In this document: positions 1 through 5,642 of the stretch, piece after piece
Layout: each line of letters opens with the position of its first letter
How positions within the stretch are numbered: the stretch's first letter is position 1
From: Actinomycetota bacterium
Lineage (GTDB): Bacteria; Actinomycetota; Acidimicrobiia; Acidimicrobiales; Ilumatobacteraceae
Assembly: GCA_018882725.1 (NCBI GenBank)
Contig: VERK01000086.1
Location: forward strand, 1 to 8,491
DNA length: 8,491 bases
Direction of reading: 5' to 3'
Program-made: the position numbers and the translations under genes
Notes under the pieces: generated by a model
Told to the model about the DNA's origin: nothing
Databases searched by the model: none
Seen by the model: the letters and a program-made list of their open reading frames with translations, nothing else

Positions 1-20
1 AGATGTGTAATAAGAGACAG
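1..20 (+). other. Nextera/Tn5 mosaic-end adapter remnant (artefact)
   Basis: The first 20 bases match the Tn5 mosaic-end adapter used in Nextera libraries, AGATGTGTATAAGAGACAG, with one extra A after base 9. Genomic sequence appears to begin at base 21. This is a library-preparation remnant at the contig edge and not a biological transposon end: there is no transposase and no second end. It creates a false in-frame N-terminal extension of the ssb reading frame, beginning at the ATG at base 3. Confidence 0.93.
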
Positions 21-24
21 GTCC

Positions 25-31
25 AGAGGAG
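25..31 (+). promoter_or_regulatory. Ribosome binding site of ssb
   Basis: AGAGGAG lies 7 bases before the ATG at 39. It fixes the ssb start there and argues against the earlier in-frame ATG at base 3, which lies inside adapter sequence. Confidence 0.8.
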
Positions 32-38
32 CATCACC

Positions 39-479
39 ATGGCATCCAATTCCATCACCGTCGTGGGCAACTTGACCCGCGATCCCGAACTTCGCTTCAC
101 CCAGTCGGGGAAGCCCACGGTCACCCTCGGGTTGGCCGTCAATCGCCGCTATCAGGTCAATGGCGAATGGCAGGAACAGACTTCGTTCATGAACGTGGTC
201 GCCTGGGATCAGTTGGCCGAAAACATCGCGGCCTCTCTCACCAAGGGCAGCCGAGTGCTCGTCACCGGCCGCCTCGACGTGCGGGAATACGAAGCACGCG
301 AAGGTGGCAAGCGCACCGCGGTCGAGATCGTCGCCGACGAGATCGGACCCTCCCTGCGTTGGGCCACGGCGTCCGTCGAGCGCACCCCCGGTCGCGGTGG
401 TGACGGTGGTGGCTACTCCGGTGGCCGCGCCAGCGCCCCGGCCCCGGCCGCCGATTACCCCGACGAAGAACCGTTCTGA
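39..479 (+). CDS. ssb: Single-stranded DNA-binding protein SSB
   Basis: This 146-residue protein coats single-stranded DNA during replication, repair and recombination, normally as a homotetramer, and recruits partner proteins through its C-terminal tip. The OB fold spans roughly residues 1-110, with the family patterns VVGNLTRDPELRF near the start, MNVVAWDQLAENIA at 51-65 and GSRVLVTGRL at 70-79. A Gly/Ala/Pro-rich disordered linker follows (about 113-139), and the acidic tip ends in DEEPF, the counterpart of the DDDIPF interaction peptide. The length is normal for the family. I chose the start at MASNSITVV because of the AGAGGAG site before it; the reading frame continues upstream only into adapter sequence. 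It is the first gene of an ssb-rpsR-rplI cluster. In relatives rpsF precedes it, but that lies off the contig. Confidence 0.96.
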   Translation: MASNSITVVGNLTRDPELRFTQSGKPTVTLGLAVNRRYQVNGEWQEQTSFMNVVAWDQLAENIAASLTKGSRVLVTGRLDVREYEAREGGKRTAVEIVADEIGPSLRWATASVERTPGRGGDGGGYSGGRASAPAPAADYPDEEPF

Positions 480-505
480 ACGAACCCATCACGTTGACCC
501 CGTAC

Positions 506-511
506 GAAGGA
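506..511 (+). promoter_or_regulatory. Ribosome binding site of rpsR
   Basis: GAAGGA lies 11 bases before the ATG at 523. The spacing is slightly long but it is the only purine-rich match in the 43-base gap after ssb. It supports the start at MSNTKKP. Confidence 0.5.
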
Positions 512-522
512 CACCAGATTCC

Positions 523-924
523 ATGAGCAACACGAAGAAGCCGATGCGTGGCCGGGCCCCCAAGGATGCCGGTCGCAAGATCAAGAAGAAGGCCAACATC
601 CTGTCGGCCGAGAAGGTCGACTACATCGACTACAAGGACATCAACCTCCTGCAGCGATTCATGTCCGACCGCTCGAAGATCCGCGGTCAGAAGATCAACG
701 GCACCACGGTGCAGCAGCAGCGTGAGTTGGCCAACGCGGTCAAGAACGCCCGCGAGATGGCGCTTCTCCCGTACACCAAGCGCGTCGCGTCGGTGGGCCG
801 TGGCCCGCGCCGCGGCCCGTCTTCCGACGGTGCGAACGAGCGGGCGGCCGTAGCCGAGACCACTGAGCTCGTCGATCAGGTCGAGGGCGGCGAGGTCGAG
901 ACCAACGAGGACGAGGAGGCCTGA
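523..924 (+). CDS. rpsR: Small ribosomal subunit protein S18 (cysteine-free, with acidic tail)
   Basis: S18 is a primary 30S subunit protein that binds 16S rRNA with S6 on the platform. The conserved core is residues about 18-87: KVDYIDYKD at 31-39, NLLQRFMSDRSKIRG at 41-55, and the signature ending NAREMALLPYTKR. The protein has 133 residues, while the family is usually about 75-90; the excess is a C-terminal tail (about 88-133), first basic (RGPRRG), then Ala/Glu-rich and strongly acidic, ending EDEEA. It contains no cysteine. By my alignment from memory to zinc-binding actinobacterial S18, the four ligand positions are N25, S28, T62 and Q65, so this is a non-zinc (C-minus) type. The stop is two bases before the rplI ATG, so the two genes are probably translationally coupled. 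Identity is secure; the tail's role is unknown. Confidence 0.95.
   Translation: MSNTKKPMRGRAPKDAGRKIKKKANILSAEKVDYIDYKDINLLQRFMSDRSKIRGQKINGTTVQQQRELANAVKNAREMALLPYTKRVASVGRGPRRGPSSDGANERAAVAETTELVDQVEGGEVETNEDEEA
913..919 (+). promoter_or_regulatory. Strong ribosome binding site of rplI inside rpsR
   Basis: GAGGAGG contains the full AGGAGG anti-16S complement, 7 bases before the rplI ATG at 927. It lies within the last codons of rpsR, where GAG GAG GCC encodes EEA, so one stretch serves both as coding sequence and as the initiation signal of the next gene. Confidence 0.85.
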
Positions 925-926
925 TC

Positions 927-1373
927 ATGAAGGTTGTTCTTCGTTCCGACATTTCCGGTCTCGGCAAGCGCGGCGACATCGTCGATGTGGCTGACGGTCA
1001 CGGTCGCAACTACCTCCTTCCGCGCGGACTGGCCATCACGGCCACCGACGGAACCGTTCAGCAGGCCGCGGCGATGCGTCGCCGTCGCGATCTCCGCGAT
1101 GCGGCCGACCGCGAGTCGGCCACGACGGTCGCCAGTGCTCTCACCGGCAAGACCATCGACATCAAGGTCAAGACCGGCGCCGAGGGTCGTCTCTACGGTT
1201 CGGTGAGTGCCGCCGACGTGGTGGCGGCCGTACAGGACCAGACCGGTATCGAACTCGACCGCAAGAAGATCGAAGTCCCCGACCACATCAAGACGGTGGG
1301 CGAGTACTCGGTCGCGGCCAAGTTGCACGCTGACGTTCAGGCGTTCATCACCATCAACGTCGTCTCCAAGTGA
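927..1373 (+). CDS. rplI: Large ribosomal subunit protein L9
   Basis: L9 binds 23S rRNA at the base of the L1 stalk and reaches toward a neighbouring ribosome, helping to keep the reading frame. The 148-residue length is typical. The N-terminal RNA-binding domain is clear at residues 1-40: MKVVLRSDISGLGKRGDIVDV followed by DGHGRNYLLPRGLA, the family signature. A long connecting helix rich in Arg and Ala follows (about 44-75), then the C-terminal domain with GRLYGSVSAADV near 87-98 and DRKKIEVPDHIKTVGEY. It starts two bases after the rpsR stop with a strong ribosome binding site, so it is co-expressed with S18. A GC-rich hairpin follows 28 bases after its stop. Confidence 0.97.
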   Translation: MKVVLRSDISGLGKRGDIVDVADGHGRNYLLPRGLAITATDGTVQQAAAMRRRRDLRDAADRESATTVASALTGKTIDIKVKTGAEGRLYGSVSAADVVAAVQDQTGIELDRKKIEVPDHIKTVGEYSVAAKLHADVQAFITINVVSK

Positions 1374-1401
1374 TCCAGCGGGCTTTGTCGCCCGTTCTCC
1401 T

Positions 1402-1429
1402 CGATGCCCGGACCCAGGTCCGGGCATCG
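1402..1429 (+). terminator. GC-rich hairpin after rplI (possible terminator or attenuator)
   Basis: A perfect 12-bp stem, CGATGCCCGGAC (1402-1413) paired with GTCCGGGCATCG (1418-1429), encloses a 4-base loop CCAG. A smaller 5-bp hairpin (CGGGC/GCCCG, 1379-1394) lies just upstream. No T-tract follows, so it is not a classical intrinsic terminator; T-poor hairpins of this kind are common after actinobacterial operons. It could end or attenuate transcription between rplI and dnaB. Confidence 0.55.
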
Positions 1430-1444
1430 TCGTCTGGTCCGGAC

Positions 1445-1474
1445 TTGTCCACAGATCCGGGCCCTTTGTCCACA
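1445..1474 (+). promoter_or_regulatory. Pair of DnaA boxes upstream of dnaB
   Basis: Two perfect copies of TTGTCCACA, the DnaA box preferred in high-GC actinobacteria, lie at 1445-1453 and 1466-1474. They have the same orientation and start 21 bases apart, about two helical turns, so both would face the same side of the DNA. They sit between the post-rplI hairpin and the dnaB start, about 60-90 bases before the dnaB ATG. A weaker match (TCGTCCACC, 1514-1522) follows on the same strand. The likely role is DnaA-responsive control of dnaB or local titration of DnaA. No AT-rich unwinding element is present, so this is not itself an origin. Confidence 0.6.
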
Positions 1475-1534
1475 GCAAGAACACAGCCCTGTCCCCCTAG
1501 CGATCAACAGGGTTCGTCCACCAAGGTGTAACCG

Positions 1535-2950
1535 ATGTCCGACTCGTATCAGCCTCGTTCCGGTGGTGGACAACGCAATGCACCCCGATCGACATCGGGC
1601 AATCGCGTACCTCCGCACAACCTGAGCGCCGAAGAGTCGCTGCTCGGTGCGTTGTTGTTGTCGCGTGAGGCCGTCAACACCGTGAGCGAATTGGGTCTTC
1701 TGCCCGACGTCTTCTACAAGCCATCGCATCAACACGTGTTCGACGCGATTCGTGCGTTGTTGTCGGGCGGCCAGCCCGTCGACGCTGTCACTGTGGCCGA
1801 CGAATTGCGTCGTGTCGGCTTGCTCGACGACATCGGCGGCCTCGACTTCCTGCTGCATCTTCAGAACACCACGCCTGTCATCGGCAACGTGGGTCGTTAC
1901 GCGAAGATCGTCATGGACACCTCGGCCCTCCGCCGCCTCATCGGCGTCGCGAGCGAAATCGCCGAGATCGCGTACTCCGAACCCGATGACGTGGCCAAGG
2001 CACTCGACGAAGCCGAGTCGAAGGTGTTCGAAGTGGCTGACGAGCGGGTCACCGATTCGGTGGCCGAAATCAAAGACGTGCTGCGCACCACCACCGACGA
2101 ACTCGAACGCCGATACACCGAGAAGGCCAGTATCACCGGTACCGCCACCGGCTTCCACGACCTCGATGCTTTGTTGCTCGGCTTGCAGCCGGCGTCGCTC
2201 ATCATCGTGGGTGCGCGTCCGTCGATGGGTAAGTCGGCGTTCGCTCTCAACATCGCCACCTACGTGGCCCGCAACACTCGGCAACCCGTGCTGGTGTTCT
2301 CGCTCGAAATGAGCCACAGCGAAATGGCCCAGCGAATTCTTTCTGCCGAGGCGCGTGTCGATACTCGCAAACTCCGCACCGGCAATCTCACGGGCAACGA
2401 ATGGAGCGACGTCAACAACGCCGTGGGCCGACTCGAAGTTCCGTTGTTCCTCGACGACAACCCGGCCGTGACGGTGATGGAGATTCGCGCCAAAGCGCGC
2501 CGCCTGAAGGCTCGCTATGGGTCGCTCGGTCTGATCGTGATCGACTACCTGCAGCTCATGAGCGGTGGTGCGCGCGCCGAGAACCGTCAGTTGGAAGTGA
2601 GCGAGATCAGCCGAAACCTGAAGGTCCTGGCCCGTGAAATGAACGTGCCGATCATGGCCCTCAGTCAGCTGAGCCGGCGTCTCGAAGAGCGTGCCGACAA
2701 GCGACCCGTGCTGGCCGACCTTCGCGAGTCGGGTTCACTCGAACAGGACGCCGACGTCGTGATGTTCATTCACCGTGAAGAAGTGGCCAAACAAGGCGCG
2801 GTCGATCCGGCTCTCAAGGGCATGGCCGATCTCATCGTGGCCAAACACCGCGCCGGTGCTCTCGACAACATCAAGTTGGTGTTCCAGGGCGAGCACACGC
2901 TCTTCCGGAACGCGGCCCGTGGTGTGGGCCAACGCGTCGACGAATCCTGA
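1535..2950 (+). CDS. dnaB: Replicative DNA helicase DnaB
   Basis: This is the hexameric ATP-driven helicase that unwinds DNA at the replication fork and binds primase. The 471-residue protein shows the full family layout. The N-terminal collar domain spans about 26-130 (PPHNLSAEESLLGALLL, then FYKPSHQHVFDAI). A linker helix lies near 175-195, and the RecA-like motor covers about 196-460. Walker A is GARPSMGKSA (226-235), the catalytic Glu lies in VFSLEMS (E258), Walker B is LIVIDYLQLM (333-342), the sensor segment is ALSQLSRRLEERADKRP (375-391), and the arginine finger is in AKHRAG (R439). No intein interrupts it, although inteins are common in actinobacterial DnaB. AAGGTG at 1523-1528 supports the start. 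The stop is the first half of a TGATCA shared with the next, convergent gene. Confidence 0.97.
   Translation: MSDSYQPRSGGGQRNAPRSTSGNRVPPHNLSAEESLLGALLLSREAVNTVSELGLLPDVFYKPSHQHVFDAIRALLSGGQPVDAVTVADELRRVGLLDDIGGLDFLLHLQNTTPVIGNVGRYAKIVMDTSALRRLIGVASEIAEIAYSEPDDVAKALDEAESKVFEVADERVTDSVAEIKDVLRTTTDELERRYTEKASITGTATGFHDLDALLLGLQPASLIIVGARPSMGKSAFALNIATYVARNTRQPVLVFSLEMSHSEMAQRILSAEARVDTRKLRTGNLTGNEWSDVNNAVGRLEVPLFLDDNPAVTVMEIRAKARRLKARYGSLGLIVIDYLQLMSGGARAENRQLEVSEISRNLKVLAREMNVPIMALSQLSRRLEERADKRPVLADLRESGSLEQDADVVMFIHREEVAKQGAVDPALKGMADLIVAKHRAGALDNIKLVFQGEHTLFRNAARGVGQRVDES
1565..1573 (-). promoter_or_regulatory. Near-match DnaA box inside dnaB
   Basis: GGTGGACAA on the plus strand reads TTGTCCACC on the minus strand, matching 8 of 9 positions of the actinobacterial DnaA box. 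It lies 30 bases into dnaB, in codons for the disordered Gly-rich N-terminus, opposite in direction to the upstream pair. Alone it would be weak evidence; its closeness to the pair makes it worth noting. Confidence 0.3.
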
Positions 2951-3508
2951 TCAGCCTGACGGCAGGAGAATCGGTTCGCCTTCGGGCTGCCAGATCTTGG
3001 CACCGAAAGCCTTCTCCATCTCGGGCTGAGGATTCATGAGCAGTTCCATCGCGTGCTTCTTCTCGTCGTCGGTGAAGTCGCGCACGGTGTGGCAGAACTC
3101 GACGGTGTTGCCTTCGGGGTCTCGGATGTAGATCGAGTGGCAGAACTCGTGATCGACCTCGAGCACGGTGAAGCCGCACTCACGCCAGCGTTCGCGATGG
3201 CGATCGAGGTCGTCACGTGTGGGTGCATCGAAGGCGAGGTGATTGGCCCACCAGGGAAGACCGGCGCTCTTGTTGAGGTTGGTACCGAATTCGGTGCCGA
3301 TCGACTCGTCGTGGATCTCCCAAAACGCGATCATTCCCTGCTCACCTGACGGGGAGGTGCCGGTGGAGTAGAAGAAGTGTTTGCTCCAACCACCTTCCGG
3401 GGTCGGTGCGGTCACGGTTTTCACGAGTTCGAAACCCATGACCCGGGTGTAGAAGTCGTAGTTGGCAGCCGTGTCACGAATGGCGATGGCGACGTGGTGG
3501 AAACCCAT
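2951..3508 (-). CDS. VOC-superfamily (glyoxalase/bleomycin-resistance fold) metalloprotein, substrate unknown
   Basis: This 185-residue protein belongs to the vicinal oxygen chelate superfamily, which holds a divalent metal between paired beta-alpha-beta-beta-beta modules. The first module opens with MGFHHVAIAIRDTAANYDFY (1-20) and the second with WWANHLAFDAP (86-96). The segment IYIRDPEGNTVEFCH (126-140) is the usual closing motif. Probable metal ligands are H4 or H5, H90 and E137. After the fold comes a charged helical tail (about 141-175). Members include glyoxalases, extradiol dioxygenases, epimerases and resistance proteins, and the substrate cannot be told here. The reading frame runs upstream through neighbouring genes, but the ATG at 3508 fits the fold's N-terminus exactly. 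No strong ribosome binding site is visible. It converges on dnaB with no spacer. Confidence 0.85.
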   Translation of the reverse strand: MGFHHVAIAIRDTAANYDFYTRVMGFELVKTVTAPTPEGGWSKHFFYSTGTSPSGEQGMIAFWEIHDESIGTEFGTNLNKSAGLPWWANHLAFDAPTRDDLDRHRERWRECGFTVLEVDHEFCHSIYIRDPEGNTVEFCHTVRDFTDDEKKHAMELLMNPQPEMEKAFGAKIWQPEGEPILLPSG

Positions 3509-3592
3509 GGGCGCAGTCTTACCGATTCCTGTGTCGGTTTCCGCACGCGAACAGCCCTCGTCGTTGCTCTTCGACACTGGCAGAATGAAGCG
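3509..3592. promoter_or_regulatory. Divergent intergenic region (probable promoters, boxes not resolved)
   Basis: These 84 bases separate the starts of the minus-strand VOC gene and the plus-strand membrane-protein gene, so promoters for both directions should lie here or just inside the genes. I looked for -35/-10 pairs and found none with acceptable spacing; TTGCTC (3564) and CAGAAT (3581) are only 11 bases apart. No convincing operator repeat is visible. Confidence 0.4.
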
Positions 3593-3799
3593 ATGTTCCT
3601 CGGCGAAGACCTTCTGGCCTGGCTGGTACTGGCTCTCGGTGGAGCCTTGTTCGCCGGCAACATGCTGGCTGTCGTCAAACCCCCGCCGGCCGCCAAGGAA
3701 GGCGACCTCGCTCGCGCTCCGGTGGTGCGCAGCGTGGGCATGGCGTTGGTGGGCTTGGTGGCAGCGGTCTGGTCGCTGGCCTCGTTGATCTCGGGGTGA
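3593..3799 (+). CDS. Small two-helix membrane protein, function unknown
   Basis: A 68-residue protein with two hydrophobic stretches that look membrane-spanning: about 8-28 (AWLVLALGGALFAGNMLAVV) and about 48-66 (VGMALVGLVAAVWSLASLI). A short hydrophilic loop with PPPAAKEGD lies between them (29-46). I recognise no family. The frame is open further upstream, but only the part from MFLGEDLLAW on looks like protein; the longer frame would overlap the VOC gene on the other strand. The start lacks a strong ribosome binding site (AATGAAG is the nearest purine run). Its stop lies 6 bases before the HD-domain gene's GTG, and its last codons supply that gene's ribosome binding site, so the two are probably one transcription unit. 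The hydrophobic pattern and tight coupling favour a real gene. Confidence 0.7.
   Translation: MFLGEDLLAWLVLALGGALFAGNMLAVVKPPPAAKEGDLARAPVVRSVGMALVGLVAAVWSLASLISG
3793..3799 (+). promoter_or_regulatory. Ribosome binding site of the HD-domain gene, overlapping the upstream stop
   Basis: GGGGTGA ends with the TGA stop of the membrane-protein gene and lies 6 bases before the GTG at 3806. It supports GTG as the start of the HD gene and suggests translational coupling. Confidence 0.55.
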
Positions 3800-3805
3800 T
3801 GTGTC

Positions 3806-4402
3806 GTGAGTGACGAACGATTGAGTCAGCAACTCGAGTTCCTACTAGAGATCGATCGTCTGAAGCAGGTCGAACGTCAGACCCACATCACAGGTGGTTC
3901 GCGCCGCGAGAACACAGCTGAGCATTCGTGGCACCTGGCGATGTATGCGTTGGTGTTGGCCGAGTGGAGCAACGCGGACGTCGATCTGTTCCACGTGTTG
4001 GCTCTGTGCCTGGTTCACGACATCGTGGAAATCGACGCGGGTGACACCTTCGCCTACGACACCACGGCCTACGCCGACAAGGAAGATCGTGAACGCAAGG
4101 CCGCCGAGCGACTCTTCGGACTCCTACCGCCCGATCAGGCCGAGTACTTCTGGCGACTGTGGGAGGAGTACGAAGCGCAGGAGACGGCTGAGAGTCGATT
4201 CGCCAATGCCGTCGACCGTCTGCAACCCGCGATGCTGAATCATCAGGCGGGTGACGAGTCACCGTGGAAGCGCCACGGCGTGACGGTTCCACAAGCCGTG
4301 AAGCGACTCTCGCCCATCGGAGACGGTGCTGACGCGCTCTGGGCGCACACTCAGCAGATCATCCGCGATGCTCACGAGCGTGGGCATCTGCGGGCCGAGT
4401 GA
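3806..4402 (+). CDS. HD-domain phosphohydrolase, YfbR/HDDC2-like (probable 5'-deoxynucleotidase)
   Basis: A 198-residue HD-superfamily hydrolase resembling the YfbR/HDDC2 group, whose characterised members remove phosphate from deoxynucleoside 5'-monophosphates using a divalent metal. The metal site is complete: H40 in RRENTAEHSWHLA (33-45), the paired H71-D72 in CLVHDIVEIDAGD, and D137 in FANAVDRLQP. R34 in the first motif and E75 after the HD pair also match the group. The DAGDTFAYD segment (77-85) is characteristic of the HD_3 subfamily common in bacteria. No signal peptide or membrane segment is visible, so it should be cytosolic. It begins with GTG, preceded by GGGGTGA, and follows a small membrane-protein gene by 6 bases. 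Its stop is the first half of a TGATCA shared with rmuC. Substrate specificity is inferred from family resemblance only. Confidence 0.85.
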   Translation: MSDERLSQQLEFLLEIDRLKQVERQTHITGGSRRENTAEHSWHLAMYALVLAEWSNADVDLFHVLALCLVHDIVEIDAGDTFAYDTTAYADKEDRERKAAERLFGLLPPDQAEYFWRLWEEYEAQETAESRFANAVDRLQPAMLNHQAGDESPWKRHGVTVPQAVKRLSPIGDGADALWAHTQQIIRDAHERGHLRAE

Positions 4403-5608
4403 TCAGTCGTCGCTCTCGTCGTCGACCTCGACGATTTCGATCTCGTCACCGTTGGCGGCGGCGAGTTCGGGGATTCCTTGCTTCTGACGCAACTTCTCGA
4501 TCTTCTTGACCTGAGCGTTCAACATCTTGAAACGGGTGCCCCCGGTATTGATGGAAGCGAGATCGTCTTCGAGCGCGTGGAAGGTCTTTTCGACCCTGTC
4601 GACCGCCTTCGTGTAATCGTCGAACTGCTTCTGGAAGCGATTGACGATCTGCATGATTTCGGCAGCCGTCCTTTCCGTATGAAAGGCGTCGGTTGCTTGT
4701 CGGATCACGGCCAAGAAGGCGTACAGGTTGAGAGGAGAGCACAGGACAACTTTGCGGTCGAGTGCGTAGTCGAGAAGTTTGGGGTCGGCCTCGTGCACGA
4801 AACCGCTGATGCTCTCGTTGGGAATGAACATCAGGACGTAGTCGACGGTGTTGTCAGCCGCTTTGTCGACGTAGTCGCGCTTCGCCAGTTCGACGACCCG
4901 GTCCTTTACCGCACGGACGAACGCGTCTTTGGTCGTTGCCTTGTGCTGGTCGGAGTCGGCAGCCACGTACTCGGCGTACTTATCGAGCGGGAACTTGACG
5001 TCCATGAACAGAACTCGGTCGGGCGGAATGTCGAAGCGATAGTCGGGTCGTCCGCCACCGTCGATTGTCGATTGCTTGGAGTAGTTGACATTCTCGACGA
5101 ACCCAGCCGCGCGGAGCATGTCTTCGGCGAGACGTTCTCCCCATTGTCCGCGGGTCTGCGAACTGGACAGGACGTCATTCAACTTGTCGGTGCGTCGGGT
5201 CAGCGCGGCCACCGCCTGTTCGACGGTTCCGTACTGCTTGGAGGTGCTGTCCCGGAGTGACAGCAGCGCCTGGTCGATTTCGGACATCTTCTTCGCCACC
5301 TGATCGGCGACATTGGAAAGATTCTGGTTGATCAAGTCACCTTTGGTGCTGAGCTGATCGGCACCGGCCTTCGTCACCAGTTGGATCGTCTCGTCACGGG
5401 TCTTTCGCGCTTCGTCGTTCATGCGCGAGAGCGCGTCGGCGAGGGCCGACGACACGGTGCGGGCCACTTCGGCCTGAAGGACGGTGGGGTCGATGGTGGG
5501 CCCAGGGGGTGAGAGTTCGACCGGTGGCATCGGTGTGCGGCTGCGTAACACCAGCACCGCAACCACGACAGCCAGGACGACGACGAGAACGGACAGGACG
5601 ATGTTCAT
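4403..5608 (-). CDS. rmuC: RmuC family DNA recombination/limitation protein
   Basis: RmuC proteins are membrane-anchored with a nuclease-like domain; in E. coli rmuC limits recombination at short inverted repeats. The 401-residue protein begins with one transmembrane helix (about 3-21, NIVLSVLVVVLAVVVAVLVL). A long coiled-coil-like helical region follows (about 43-150), then the conserved domain: RGQWGERLAEDML (153-165), GGGRPDYRFDIP (184-195), FMDVKFPLDKY (201-211). These supply a PD-(D/E)XK-like set, E158, D189, D203 and K205. Later family blocks include VLMFIPNESI and VVLCSPLNLYAFLAVIRQ (287-304). The tail is highly acidic (DGDEIEIVEVDDESDD-like). I chose the ATG at 5608 because it directly precedes the membrane helix; the upstream open frame lacks protein character. 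GGAG lies 12 bases upstream, rather far. It is the last gene of the minus-strand run. Confidence 0.92.
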   Translation of the reverse strand: MNIVLSVLVVVLAVVVAVLVLRSRTPMPPVELSPPGPTIDPTVLQAEVARTVSSALADALSRMNDEARKTRDETIQLVTKAGADQLSTKGDLINQNLSNVADQVAKKMSEIDQALLSLRDSTSKQYGTVEQAVAALTRRTDKLNDVLSSSQTRGQWGERLAEDMLRAAGFVENVNYSKQSTIDGGGRPDYRFDIPPDRVLFMDVKFPLDKYAEYVAADSDQHKATTKDAFVRAVKDRVVELAKRDYVDKAADNTVDYVLMFIPNESISGFVHEADPKLLDYALDRKVVLCSPLNLYAFLAVIRQATDAFHTERTAAEIMQIVNRFQKQFDDYTKAVDRVEKTFHALEDDLASINTGGTRFKMLNAQVKKIEKLRQKQGIPELAAANGDEIEIVEVDDESDD

Positions 5609-5642
5609 GATGGGTGAACGCTCCGAGGACGGTGAAGTGTGC

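Noticed and set aside
3..38. N-terminal extension of SSB starting at the ATG at base 3
   Set aside because: These codons come from adapter sequence; the true start at 39 has a ribosome binding site and matches the family N-terminus.
1374..1534. The gap before dnaB as a chromosomal origin
   Set aside because: It has only two perfect DnaA boxes and no AT-rich unwinding region, and dnaA/dnaN are not adjacent; a regulatory or titration site is more likely.
2210..2260. Possible intein insertion at the DnaB P-loop, a common site in actinobacteria
   Set aside because: The P-loop GARPSMGKSA and flanking sequence are continuous; the protein has normal length with no splicing motifs.
1337..2317. Long minus-strand open frame (326 codons) opposite dnaB
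   Set aside because: It lies fully antisense to dnaB, has a His/Arg/Val-rich composition typical of mirrored high-GC codons, and shows no family motif. DnaB on the other strand has every expected motif.
3509..3592. Sigma-70-like promoter for the membrane-protein gene (TTGCTC/CAGAAT)
   Set aside because: The spacer is only 11 bases, too short for a functional -35/-10 pair.
3509..3832. Longer VOC protein starting at 3832 on the minus strand
   Set aside because: The extra 108 residues overlap two genes on the other strand and lack protein character; the VOC fold starts exactly at the ATG at 3508.
4478..5260. 260-codon plus-strand open frame opposite rmuC
   Set aside because: It is a mirror of rmuC codons; RmuC has conserved blocks throughout this stretch and the antisense product resembles nothing known.
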